The notes beneath the pieces were generated by a model. The model searched no databases. It was not told the origin of the DNA and saw nothing but the letters and a program-made list of their open reading frames with translations. Below are positions 32,279 to 32,346 of a DNA stretch of 32,346 nucleotides, one piece after another (position 1 is the stretch's first letter; each line of letters starts with the position of its first letter). The position numbers and the translations under genes are program-made. This stretch comes from JAPEKQ01 sp964516845 (GTDB taxonomy: Bacteria; Joyebacterota; Joyebacteria; Joyebacterales; Joyebacteraceae), in NCBI GenBank assembly GCA_964516845.1, contig CAZEXP010000025.1, forward strand, positions 1 through 32,346, in the 5' to 3' direction.

Positions 32279-32291
32279 GTCCATATGCGAA

Positions 32292-32315
32292 GGGCGGGCG
32301 CCTGAGCGCCCGCCC
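32292..32315. terminator. hairpin near the window end, probably of an outside gene
   Basis: GGGCGGGCGC (32292-32301) and GCGCCCGCCC (32306-32315) form a perfect 10-bp stem with a CTGA loop. No strong T-tract is visible. It most likely ends a transcript entering from beyond the window. Confidence 0.55.
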
Positions 32316-32346
32316 CCTGTCGTACACCACTGTCCTGCAGTCGCGA

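Noticed and set aside
30749..32305. Plus-strand open frame of about 518 codons opposite the sigma-54 activator
   Set aside because: The minus-strand protein has full PAS, AAA+ and Fis motifs; the plus frame has none.

Overview
The window is about 32 kb of gene-dense, GC-rich DNA with short intergenic gaps, coding almost entirely on the minus strand. I see no IS element, phage gene, rRNA or CRISPR array. Three very large exported proteins end in a FlgD-Ig-like, type IX-style C-terminal tail. They sit with a PG0541-type small protein behind an RND pump, a GerMN protein, and anaerobe-type MinD/ferredoxin ATPases. Together these suggest an anaerobic or facultative, Gram-negative (diderm) bacterium of the Fibrobacterota-Chlorobi-Bacteroidota (FCB) superphylum, perhaps an uncultured lineage such as Eisenbacteria, Krumholzibacteria or Latescibacteria. 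This placement is inference; no taxonomic marker was searched.

Layout. (1) 1-4,914: a truncated tRNA-Pro, then a tightly overlapping minus-strand housekeeping operon smpB > cell-wall amidase > GerMN protein > murI > rdgB. Upstream of smpB a consensus sigma-70 promoter and a strong intrinsic terminator delimit an unidentified RNA of about 240 nt. (2) 4,991-6,443: tRNA-Leu(CAG) with its own promoter, then a DUF362 protein. (3) 6,556-14,300: a TetR-headed tripartite efflux operon (tetR > DUF523/DUF1722 > TolC > lipoprotein adaptor > RND permease > PG0541-like protein) with clear palindromes at its promoter. A divergent ArsP/DUF318-type permease follows at 14,477-15,649. (4) 15,760-26,833: three secreted giants with related C-terminal tails. 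Two are gingipain-like (peptidase C25); one has the His/Cys dyad intact and one has Gln at the His position. The third is a multi-domain surface protein of unknown activity. (5) 27,072-32,284: a six-gene operon of three NifX/MTH1175-type proteins, two MinD-type ATPases each with an inserted two-cluster ferredoxin domain, and a DUF5320-like Gly-rich protein. It is preceded by a sequence close to the -24/-12 sigma-54 consensus, several dyads, and a gene for a PAS-AAA+-Fis sigma-54 activator.

How the genes work together. The last region closely parallels the Desulfovibrio ORP (orange protein) locus, which I recall as NifX-like Mo/Cu-cluster proteins plus paired MinD/ferredoxin ATPases under sigma-54 and a cognate activator. 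It is the most interesting system here. The efflux operon reads as a self-contained regulated pump. The surface-protein block is likely exported cell-envelope or degradative machinery. The first operon couples ribosome rescue, cell-wall precursor and turnover functions, and nucleotide-pool cleaning.
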